The position numbers were made by a program, and so were the translations under genes. Positions 56,850 through 64,000 of a stretch of DNA of 64,000 nt are shown piece after piece (within the stretch, counting starts at the first letter, position 1; each line of letters starts with the position of its first letter). Below the pieces are notes generated by a model. That model had not been told where the DNA came from and did no database searches. It saw only the letters and a program-made list of their open reading frames with translations. Origin of the DNA: Oegoconia quadripuncta (lineage: Eukaryota > Arthropoda > Insecta > Lepidoptera > Autostichidae). The stretch spans positions 3,847,001-3,911,000 of the forward strand of contig OX438748.1 of the NCBI GenBank assembly GCA_949316235.1. Reading direction: 5' to 3'.

Positions 56850-59800
56850 TCAATTATTACACTCGTAAGGTTTAGTACGGTTCTTGTGAACAATGTCTTC
56901 TTTACCATTCATATCTATTTTTACATTTGTATTTAAATCTTCAATTACTTTAAATGGACCTAAATAGATGTTTTCAAATTTATTATTTTTCTCATTTCTT
57001 ACCAATAATAAACTTCCTTTTTTATAATATACAGGTTTTACATATCGGTCATAAACAGTTTTTCTTACAGTTTTACTTTTTAATAAATAATTTCTTGCAT
57101 CTTTTTGAGCTACTTCAAGTCTATATTTTAATTGTTTCACATAATCTTCGTCATTATACAATGGTTCAACATTTCCCAATTTTAAATTAGTTGGTAAGTT
57201 ACATACTTTTCCATATATCAATTCAAATGGTGTATAATTAGTTTCAGAATGTACAGTCGTATTATAAGAAAAACACCAATACTGTAACCATGTACTCCAA
57301 TATCTCGGATTGTTGTCTGTTTGTATTCTCAAGAACGCATTAAGCGATTTGTGTGAATTTTCTAACGAACCTATCGATTGATGATGGTAAGCTGTGGATG
57401 AAAGTTGATTAATTTGTAAAAGTTTACATACCTCTTTCATTGTAGTACAGATGAACTCCGTGCCCCTGTCCGTAGCTATCTCCCTTGGCACGCCGTACCG
57501 CAAAACGAAATTGTCCACAAAAGCCTTTGCAACACTTATACTATCTTTCGACTTTAGAGGATAAGCTTCAATATATTTACTTAATTCACACTGTAATGTG
57601 AGTATATACGTATGATTAAAATAATCCTTACATAAGGGCCCTACTATATCTAAATATATTTTATCAAACGACGACTGCGCCGTTGTAGTAATTTCCATGG
57701 GCTGTTTAGTGGGTAAAGAATGTTTCTGTGTTTGACACTTACTGCATTTCTTTACAAACTTTTCAACATCTTCGTACATATTTGGCCAAAAATAATACTT
57801 TTTGATGTTATTCGCCATTCGTCTCATACCGGCATGACCGCTTGTCGGTAATAAATGAAAATCGTTTAGGATAACTTTTTTGTCATCATCACTTGTTATT
57901 TTATTTAATCCTTTTACTATACAAATACGCGGGTACCCATTTTCACTTTGTATACTTTTATCACTGGTTAACCATTTTATAAACTTTAAATTATCAATAT
58001 TTTTTACTATATAAATCTCATTTATTTTCATATTCTTGCAATATAAACCTAAATCTCTCACGAATGCGTCTCGCGCTAAACATGATCGAGAAAATGGATT
58101 TACATAAATTGCATATTTTTCAGGTACATAATTAAAAGTACTGTCTGAATTTTGAATGTTTTTGTTATCAATCATAAGCTCAATACAATTTTTTGGCTTT
58201 CTAAGCATTTCTACAACTTTCGGATGATCAGGCCGATCGTTTGTTGAAATTTTATCAACCGGAAAATTGTTTTGATCTTCCATTCCCCTTTTCATACTCC
58301 TAGTCATAACTTGCACTGACTTTGTACTCAATTCATTTAATTCCTCTGATGTTACAATAATTCGAGATAATGCGTCTGCAGCCACATTACTCGCACCTCT
58401 TACATACTCTATCACATAGTCATATTCTTCCATTGTTAGTCTAAATTTTAATAACCTACTAGAAGGGTTTGTGATACTAAATAAATAGATAAGCGGTTTA
58501 TGGTCTGTATATATTTTAAATCGCTTGCCATATAAATAAGGTCTAAAATAACGTACCGCCCAGACTATGGCTAAAAGTTCCTTTTCAACTGTTGGGTAGT
58601 TTATTTCAGATTTAGATAATGGCCTACTGGCATATGCAACTGGCAAGTCATTTTTATTGCATAAGATTGCGCCTATTGCTTGGCCTGATGCATCTGTCCG
58701 TACAATGAACTCATTTTCTTTACTAAAATCAGGATATTGTAGAATAGGATGACTAACTAATTTCTTTTTTAAATTTTCGAATGACCTGTCACACTCACTC
58801 GTCCATTCAAACTTCACCCCCTTTCTCGTCAGCTTATTAAGTGGAATCGAGATTTCAGCAAAATCTTTAATAAATCTTCTATAATAATTTGCAAATGCGA
58901 CGAAGCGCTTAACTTCGTCACCATTCTGAGGTCTTGGGTAATTTTGTAATATTTTAGTCTTTTCTGGGTCTGGTTGAATTCCTTTTTCAGATACTATGTG
59001 TCCTAAGTATAACAACTCTTTTTTCAAAAATTGACATTTCCCAGGGTTAACCTTCAAATTGACTTTACGCAATCTTTCAAGAATTTCCATGAGATTTTTA
59101 TTATGAGAGTCTAAATTACGTCCGAAACAGACTAAATCGTCCATATATACTAGAGCTTTTTCATAGTTTAAGCCTGCCATAGCTACTGTCATCATACGAC
59201 TAAATGCACTAGGACTAATCTTTAATCCCATCGGTAGCCTTTTAAGTTGATATTGTTTATCCGTTATAAACGCAGTATACTTTCTACTTTCAGGTTGAAG
59301 TTCTAGTTGGTAGTAGCCTTGATTTAAATCTAAATGACTGAAATAAATTGCACCAGAAAGGGAATCTAATATCTCAACCATATTAGGTAACGGAAATTTA
59401 TCATCTACAATTCTTTCATTAAGTTTCCTATAATCAATGACTACTCTCCACTTCTTTTGACCCTTCGTTTCACTCTTCTTAGGAACCAAAATCACTGGAC
59501 TAGCCCACTCACTCTTACTCTCTTCTATTATGTCATCTTTTAACATCTTCTTTACCTGCAAGTCTATTTCTTGTTTTTGTGATTTAGGTAATCTATATGG
59601 TTTTACATACGCAGGTGTTACATTTTCTTTCAAGTGTATGCCTTGTTTATATAAATTTGTTACCCCTAATTTATCTCCTTCTAAATAGAATATGTCTGAG
59701 TATTTTGCACAAATGTTTTCTATAGATATTTGCTCTTCCAAATTCATGTGGTCTAATTTTAATAAGGAAAATAATTTTTTCACTCTATCTGCATTGATGG

Positions 59801-60485
59801 TTTCTTTGCTAAATGAACAAATTGAATAATCTTCTAAAGGTAACGTCTCAAGACTAAAATAACTGAGATTCACTACTTCATCCCTTGTGTTTAAAATTTT
59901 TATTGGAACTTTTCCTTTAATAGGGCTAACTATGATGCTAGCTAAAAAAACACCTTCGCATAACTCTTTTGATACAATCACACTATCTTGATTCGTATTT
60001 ACATAAATATGATGTATAGTTTCACATCTAGGTTGCAAGGTAATGTAATTATTTCCCCCTAAATTTCCCATTTCTAAAGGGATCGAAAATGTGACATCCA
60101 CTTTATTTATTGTTAAAAGATTCGTTTCAAAATTTAATATACATTGGTACTTGCTTAAAAAATCTTGTCCTAAAATTCCATTGGTGTGACAAGGTAAGTC
60201 TTTAAAAACATAAAACTTATGGTACAGCTTGCATCCAATTGAATTTAATTCTAAAAATACAGAACCTTCTGAATAAGCATCACCTCCTATACCTTTAATA
60301 TGTATCCGCTCATTACGGTAAGGAATGTTGCATTTAACCAAAACATCTTGCTTGACGACCGAGAGTGATGCACCGGTATCAAGTAACCACGTATGACTGC
60401 TATTGTTTATGTTGAATGTGACTGAATTTAGATTGCCATAGTAACAAAGAACATTATTAGGACCGAAAAAACTGACTCTGTGAAG
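56850..60485 (-). CDS. pol: Pol polyprotein (PR-RT-RH-IN)
   Basis: Open frame of about 1,211 codons with no early ATG; it opens after a stop at 60486-60488 and overlaps the end of gag, so it is probably translated by frameshifting. Residue positions are counted from 60485. The protease has LLDTGAS (34-40) and ILGQDF (about 103). RT has WRVVIDYRKLN, HLDLNQGYYQ, LPMGL and the catalytic YMDD (447-450). RNase H has a TDAS motif (about 597) and YTDHKPL. Integrase has an HHCC zinc domain (first H about 877; CSKCQTQK) and a DD35E triad: D in LDIVGPL (about 945), D in ATDRGTEF (about 1005) and E in GSLENSH (about 1041). The C-terminus has a GPF/Y-type module (YLGPFKVIE) and no chromodomain. All catalytic residues are present. 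It makes the enzymes for reverse transcription and insertion. Confidence 0.95.
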   Translation of the reverse strand, partial: LHRVSFFGPNNVLCYYGNLNSVTFNINNSSHTWLLDTGASLSVVKQDVLVKCNIPYRNERIHIKGIGGDAYSEGSVFLELNSIGCKLYHKFYVFKDLPCHTNGILGQDFLSKYQCILNFETNLLTINKVDVTFSIPLEMGNLGGNNYITLQPRCETIHHIYVNTNQDSVIVSKELCEGVFLASIIVSPIKGKVPIKILNTRDEVVNLSYFSLETLPLEDYSICSFSKETINADRVKKLFSLLKLDHMNLEEQISIENICAKYSDIFYLEGDKLGVTNLYKQGIHLKENVTPAYVKPYRLPKSQKQEIDLQVKKMLKDDIIEESKSEWASPVILVPKKSETKGQKKWRVVIDYRKLNERIVDDKFPLPNMVEILDSLSGAIYFSHLDLNQGYYQLELQPESRKYTAFITDKQYQLKRLPMGLKISPSAFSRMMTVAMAGLNYEKALVYMDDLVCFGRNLDSHNKNLMEILERLRKVNLKVNPGKCQFLKKELLYLGHIVSEKGIQPDPEKTKILQNYPRPQNGDEVKRFVAFANYYRRFIKDFAEISIPLNKLTRKGVKFEWTSECDRSFENLKKKLVSHPILQYPDFSKENEFIVRTDASGQAIGAILCNKNDLPVAYASRPLSKSEINYPTVEKELLAIVWAVRYFRPYLYGKRFKIYTDHKPLIYLFSITNPSSRLLKFRLTMEEYDYVIEYVRGASNVAADALSRIIVTSEELNELSTKSVQVMTRSMKRGMEDQNNFPVDKISTNDRPDHPKVVEMLRKPKNCIELMIDNKNIQNSDSTFNYVPEKYAIYVNPFSRSCLARDAFVRDLGLYCKNMKINEIYIVKNIDNLKFIKWLTSDKSIQSENGYPRICIVKGLNKITSDDDKKVILNDFHLLPTSGHAGMRRMANNIKKYYFWPNMYEDVEKFVKKCSKCQTQKHSLPTKQPMEITTTAQSSFDKIYLDIVGPLCKDYFNHTYILTLQCELSKYIEAYPLKSKDSISVAKAFVDNFVLRYGVPREIATDRGTEFICTTMKEVCKLLQINQLSSTAYHHQSIGSLENSHKSLNAFLRIQTDNNPRYWSTWLQYWCFSYNTTVHSETNYTPFELIYGKVCNLPTNLKLGNVEPLYNDEDYVKQLKYRLEVAQKDARNYLLKSKTVRKTVYDRYVKPVYYKKGSLLLVRNEKNNKFENIYLGPFKVIEDLNTNVKIDMNGKEDIVHKNRTKPYECNN
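60457..60485 (-). promoter_or_regulatory. gag-pol overlap, probable +1 frameshift site
   Basis: The last gag codons read CAG TTT TTT CGG TCC TAA. Pol is in the +1 frame. In that frame TTT TTC GGT follows, so a P-site tRNA-Phe could slip from TTT to TTC just upstream of the gag stop. The overlap is only 29 bases, which limits where the shift can occur. Confidence 0.65.
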
Positions 60486-61632
60486 TCACACTATCTCCTT
60501 CGTTTTCGTTTTCCGTACAACTTTCAACTATATTATTTACTTGAGGTCTATTTTTCTGACCCCTAAAATATCTGCCACGAAAACTTTGGTACGGTGTATG
60601 AGACGAATTTTGACCTCGAAAAGTACTATTTTGCGGTCTGTGACCAACAGTATTCGTTCGATAAAACGTTGTCTGTCCCCTTGCGAACCCTCTGTTCGAA
60701 CTGTGAAATCTACTACCGCGATTATAAAATTGTTGTGTACCCCTGGCGCGCTTATAATTCATTAACATACCTGAATTTCCGCTAGAAATCTCCTCGTCCA
60801 AAGCTCCACGAATTGCCTCCTTCAATGATGTGTAATTTCGAGCTGCTATGATGGTACTGATTCGAGAATTTCGAAGGCCATCGGAGAAACGTTTAATCGC
60901 GTTTTTCTCATTTACTGATTTTAAAATATCATATTTAGTCGAATCTCCGTTTGCCTGTGAAATGGTCAAATCTACAAATAATGTTTCAATTTCTTTACCA
61001 AAATCCTCCACGGTCTTTCCATCCTGTCTCGCGCATTGTAGTTGCTGCTGCAACGCGGTGTCCGACTTCTTGCTAAGTAGATGGTCGCGCATGTCCTTCA
61101 CTAGATCTGGAACTGAATCATACGATCCACACAAACGCAATTTTGCACTTTCAGTAAGTCTTGATTTTAAGACAAATTGAATTAATTTATTTTTCTCCCC
61201 GAATTCCAACATATCAGAGTACATTTCTATATTACTTATTAGTTGCTTAGTAACCGACTCATCATTATTAAGTACAGGTAGCAATGCGATTGCTGTTTTT
61301 AATTCGAATTTTTCCATTTTGGTGCCTTTTTCTATGTCTGAACACTCTGAAACCTTTTCTACGTGTGTACACAGCTGTACAATTTTTAAATAGTACTTAT
61401 TTATTTTTTCACACAATTGGTCAATTTTTTGTACCTCTAATGAGCTAACACACTTATTTTCTAATTTTACATAAAGAAGTTCTAATATATTATCTAACGC
61501 ACTTTTTAATCTTTCAGCCTCTAAAATTTTTTCATTTTTTATTTTAGGTGTCCTCCTATCGGGTCCTAACTTAGTCAAATAGTCCTTCAAATATTTAAAC
61601 TTTTCTAATAATTCAGTAAGTTCATCTGCCAT
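60457..61632 (-). CDS. gag: Gag structural protein
   Basis: 391 codons, start ATG at 61632, stop at 60457. The N-terminal part (about 1-95) is charged and helical, with coiled-coil-like spacing. The middle (about 110-270) is a helical region with LISNIEMYSDMLEFGEKNKL, then ESAKLRL and QLQCARQDGKTVEDFGKEIE, like the capsid domain of Ty3/gypsy Gags. The tail (about 300-375) is rich in RG, FRG and RGQ repeats and basic, and probably binds RNA. No CCHC zinc knuckle is present. It would form the cytoplasmic particle. It lies 369 bp downstream of the small membrane-protein frame. Identification rests on position and composition, since Gags diverge quickly. Confidence 0.85.
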   Translation of the reverse strand: MADELTELLEKFKYLKDYLTKLGPDRRTPKIKNEKILEAERLKSALDNILELLYVKLENKCVSSLEVQKIDQLCEKINKYYLKIVQLCTHVEKVSECSDIEKGTKMEKFELKTAIALLPVLNNDESVTKQLISNIEMYSDMLEFGEKNKLIQFVLKSRLTESAKLRLCGSYDSVPDLVKDMRDHLLSKKSDTALQQQLQCARQDGKTVEDFGKEIETLFVDLTISQANGDSTKYDILKSVNEKNAIKRFSDGLRNSRISTIIAARNYTSLKEAIRGALDEEISSGNSGMLMNYKRARGTQQFYNRGSRFHSSNRGFARGQTTFYRTNTVGHRPQNSTFRGQNSSHTPYQSFRGRYFRGQKNRPQVNNIVESCTENENEGDSVTSQSQFFRS

Positions 61633-62001
61633 TAATACATTTTGCCAGCACTTTGAAATTTAATAATTATTTAAAGATAAAATGCTGATTACAAATATAA
61701 AGTCATATTTATGACACAAGTTACACGAAACTAGGTATACCAAAAATAAAATTGATTATGAATTAAGATATATTTATATTATAGTACCTGTAAATTAATT
61801 AGATACCATTGTCTTCTTAGTCCATTTACGCCACTATCCGAAACACTACGCGCGATATTCACCAACGCAATAATTACGTAGCACTTTTTTTTTTTTTTTA
61901 TTTACTTACACAATTGATTATATGTGATTTGATATGATTTCCCACATTACACACATAAATGAACCAGCAGAGCTGCACAGGTGATTGAGAGCCTTATATC
62001 C
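61633..62001 (-). other. Spacer between small ORF and gag
   Basis: 369 bp of AT-rich sequence with a T-run at 61887-61899 (A-run in element orientation). No open frame. It could hold a splice acceptor or an internal ribosome entry sequence for gag, but none can be called from sequence. Confidence 0.4.
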
Positions 62002-62310
62002 TTATACAGGTGCTTCTCCAACTACTGCAGGTGGTTCCTGCCTTGCCCATCGACGAAAGTAACTTGTAGAGCGCCGCAGTGCGAAATTGTTTAGTTCATG
62101 TTGCATCCACGTTGTTTGCCACTTTCTATACATTCTGTATATAAACAGAATAACAGCGATGCCCAGTATAATGCACAATATGCGTAAAATATTATGCATG
62201 GACACTACATTATCCTTGAGTCCATCAATTAATCCGGAAGAGTTATCGCCTGCCGCTGCATTTTGAGATAGAAAAATTTGTTCTTTTTCATTAGATTGCG
62301 ATCCGCCCAT
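62002..62310 (-). CDS. Small membrane protein, upstream of gag
   Basis: 102 codons, first frame after the 5' LTR. The start context AACAATGGG is strong (A at -3, G at +4). The N-terminus MGGSQS fits an N-myristoylation signal (Gly2, Ser at position 6). Residues 3-40 are polar. Residues 41-58 form one hydrophobic helix with no charged residue after Arg43. A basic patch follows directly (Arg59, Arg62, Lys63), then a tryptophan-rich and arginine-rich stretch (64-90) and a short proline-containing end (PPAVVGEAPV). It would lie in a cell membrane with the basic tail probably cytosolic. I do not recognise a family. The plan (myristate, short outside part, one helix, polybasic patch) resembles reovirus FAST fusion proteins in outline only; a Gag-targeting or release role is equally possible. 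Confidence 0.75.
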   Translation of the reverse strand: MGGSQSNEKEQIFLSQNAAAGDNSSGLIDGLKDNVVSMHNILRILCIILGIAVILFIYRMYRKWQTTWMQHELNNFALRRSTSYFRRWARQEPPAVVGEAPV

Positions 62311-62499
62311 TGTTAAATATTACACACTGCTGCACTATAGGACTTACACGTACACAGGTCCCACAATACTGTTCCAGTAGAAGTACAGTAAGGAATAACA
62401 TTATAACATAATGTTTATAGCACGGATAACTAATCATGTTTATAAGTTACATTCTATACAAGTCTTTTGGTATGCCGACACCCGAAACCGTTTGCCGCG
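62311..62499 (-). other. 5' leader of the LTR element
   Basis: Between the primer-binding site and the small ORF. No frame is seen. Expected to hold the packaging signal, which cannot be identified by eye. Confidence 0.5.
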
Positions 62500-62516
62500 C
62501 TCTGGCAGGGTCGCCA
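62500..62516 (-). promoter_or_regulatory. tRNA primer-binding site
   Basis: TGGCGACCCTGCCAGAG in element orientation starts directly after the 5' LTR. TGG pairs with the CCA end of a tRNA. The motif TGGCGACC resembles the tRNA-Arg primer sites of some insect elements (from memory). Confidence 0.8.
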
Positions 62517-62653
62517 TATACGGATGTGACTAACGGAGATCAGAGACGAGTGAGACACATGGAGTATGGATTATAACTGCTTTAATAAATGTAATATAAT
62601 TGATTACAAGATCGATCATCTAACCTAGGTACATGCATATATATTACGCTACA
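62517..62653 (-). repeat. 5' LTR
   Basis: 137 bp, no difference from 56604-56740 seen on base-by-base reading. It should carry the promoter. An AT-rich TATATATGC lies near its start, but no certain TATA box position can be given. Confidence 0.95.
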
Positions 62654-62847
62654 CTGACAACCGGAACACAACAATGCTATTAACATTGCTGTTTGGCGGC
62701 ACATTTAGATAAGATGGTGGTAGCCAGTCAGGCGAACATTTAATATGCCCTACCACCAACTAAACCGAGTACTAAATACTTACCCCGCTGGGGATCGAAC
62801 CCGCGACCTCCGAATCGTAAACCCAGTGTTGTTTACATGAGGCGGTT
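62654..62847 (-). mobile_element. SINE-A, head half (interrupted by LTR element)
   Basis: Continuation of the SINE-A copy at 56470-56603, from CTGACAACCGGAAC to GGCGGTT. The B box (minus strand GGTTCGATCCC) is intact but the A-box segment is deleted. Confidence 0.9.
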
Positions 62848-63329
62848 ATATAACTTAGTAAGCAAATCTATTGAACAAAGTTGCGTAACTTCTACCCAAC
62901 GTTATAGGTTTCAAAGCAGCAACTGCGGCTAACTGTAGTTAACATTTGTGAGATAACGAGCTTTGTGATGCGATCACACGATCCACTAAATCAAAAGTTA
63001 GTTAAACACCCAGTAACTATGGCTCAGTCTTCGTTGGAACTCATTTTAAAAGTTACAGCTATATGGATTTAGCTATTATGCTATCTGTCCCAGTACTATG
63101 ACATCATATGTCGCCGCGACGTAGGAGTGAGAGTGGGATAGTTGTATATTTCGTCCGAGCTAATAAGCAGGACACATTTTATCTCGGGTGGCATTAACGA
63201 TTATCGCGCCTATCATGCTACGGGGGCTGGATCTAGCTAGCAAGAAAGTTCTTGGTAGGTAACTTATTTATTTGCAAAAAGGGTAAATAATAAATATTTA
63301 ACAGGGGTTATCTCGCACGGTGGTGGTGT
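62848..63329. other. No gene seen
   Basis: Unclassified sequence without a supported feature. Confidence 0.4.
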
Positions 63330-63645
63330 GTAGATGGCTCAGCGGTTAAGACGCGGTCTTCCTATTTGGGAGGTCCAGGTACGATTCCCAGGCACGCCAT
63401 GTACCAATTAGTTTTTTAATTTCATTTAATTACCTAAATGCATTTATCAGACTGCTCTTAAGCGGTGAAGGAAAAGATCGTGAGAAAACCTGCATGCCTG
63501 ACAAATAAAATTCTAAGACATATGAAGTCCCCAACCCGCATTGGGCCAGCGTGGTGGACCATAGCCATAACCCATAGCCCATAGTCCCTCATTATACGAG
63601 GAAAGGCCTATATCCCTGCAGTGGAATGTTTACGGGCTGAGATGA
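63330..63645 (+). mobile_element. SINE-D, full length
   Basis: Head with ATGGCTCAGCGGTTAAGAC (A box) and a B box with one change (GGTACGATTCC), then the body with a small local repeat (CCCATAGCCCATAG), ending GTTTACGGGCTGAGATGA. Confidence 0.88.
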
Positions 63646-64000
63646 CATCTCGCACGATATTACAAATTTTCAAGTCCAAATTTTTCGAAATGAATAAACC
63701 GATTCTAATGAAACGAAACTATACCAGCTTAATGGTAGGTTTCGAATACGTGAAAAAAATCACGGCAGGTAGTATAATGAAGTTAAAAGAACACTACGAG
63801 TATTACAGGTAGAGTAATAGTCGATAAACTTCAAAAATGTACTTTCCGTTCGCATATTGTGAGGACCTACACTGCGCGTGGCCCTACCCGCACATGGCCA
63901 GGGTTTATTATTTCTTAGGATCGTTTAACAGTACATGGGCACCACTCGAGAACTTTCGCGTACCAGAGCGGAATGACGAATATTTGTTATTTATCAACTT
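63646..64000. other. Repeat X scrap (63655-63740), then unclassified
   Basis: CAAGTCCAAATTTTTCGAAA and ACCGATTCTAATGAAAC match repeat X at 21260-21300. A 63-codon plus frame at 63621 crosses it and is not a recognisable gene. The last 200 bases show nothing. Confidence 0.4.

Larger units (their letters stand above)
56604..62653 (-). mobile_element. Complete Ty3/gypsy-type LTR retrotransposon
   Basis: 6,050 bp, minus strand. Order in its own direction is 5' LTR, primer-binding site, leader, a small membrane-protein frame, gag, pol, polypurine tract, 3' LTR. The pol domain order (protease, RT, RNase H, integrase) defines Ty3/gypsy. Both LTRs are 137 bp and identical by eye, and all three frames are open, so the insertion is recent. 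There is no env between pol and the 3' LTR (only about 100 bp). The LTR start TGTAG, a 4-bp target duplication, a primer site resembling tRNA-Arg complement and a small frame upstream of gag recall the mdg1/412 group (from memory, unverified). Confidence 0.95.

Noticed and set aside
62002..62310. Calling the small protein an Env or a proven fusogen
   Set aside because: It is too small for Env, has no signal peptide or glycoprotein features, and the likeness to FAST proteins is topology only.

Overview
This looks like a stretch of nuclear DNA from an insect, most probably a moth or butterfly. It is AT-rich and has no operons or bacterial signals. It is packed with tRNA-headed SINEs, 5'-truncated non-LTR retrotransposons (LINEs), short inverted-repeat DNA elements (MITEs) and one complete LTR retrotransposon. 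The lepidopteran assignment is inference from the style of the repeats as I remember them; no host marker gene is present. I found no convincing host protein-coding exon, rRNA or functional tRNA gene. Almost every recognisable coding stretch belongs to a mobile element.

Layout. 1-20 kb: SINE families A-D (my labels), LINE tails, MITE-1 (1928-2483), MITE-2 inside a LINE (4464-4927), a 318-bp tandem duplication (11153-11786), a fold-back element with a duplicated loop (15333-15533) and a TIR element with a clean 5-bp target duplication (17336-17563). 20-39 kb: more LINE and SINE copies, a LINE-A reverse transcriptase remnant ending in a hairpin (28175-28996), a GC-rich fold-back element (33990-34377), and a second MITE-2 copy that was itself hit by a LINE (37425-38219). 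39-56 kb: a mariner-like deletion derivative with 275-bp TIRs (40046-41102), a LINE-G reverse transcriptase remnant ending in another hairpin (42638-43929), a TA-flanked MITE (44011-44399), an exact 3 x 40 bp tandem repeat, several 5S-rRNA-derived SINE pieces and a 184-bp alternating purine-pyrimidine microsatellite (55993-56176).

The main object is a 6,050-bp Ty3/gypsy-type LTR retrotransposon on the minus strand (56604-62653). It sits inside a SINE-A copy and is bounded by a 4-bp target duplication (CTGA). Its two 137-bp LTRs are identical by eye. It has a plausible tRNA primer-binding site, a polypurine tract, an intact gag and an intact pol (protease, RT, RNase H, integrase). Pol lies in the +1 frame relative to gag and overlaps it. 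Between the 5' leader and gag is a 102-codon frame for a small, probably N-myristoylated, single-pass membrane protein with a basic juxtamembrane segment. There is no env gene downstream of pol. Identical LTRs and open frames point to a recent, possibly still active insertion. The small membrane protein is the most interesting candidate for undescribed biology in the window.
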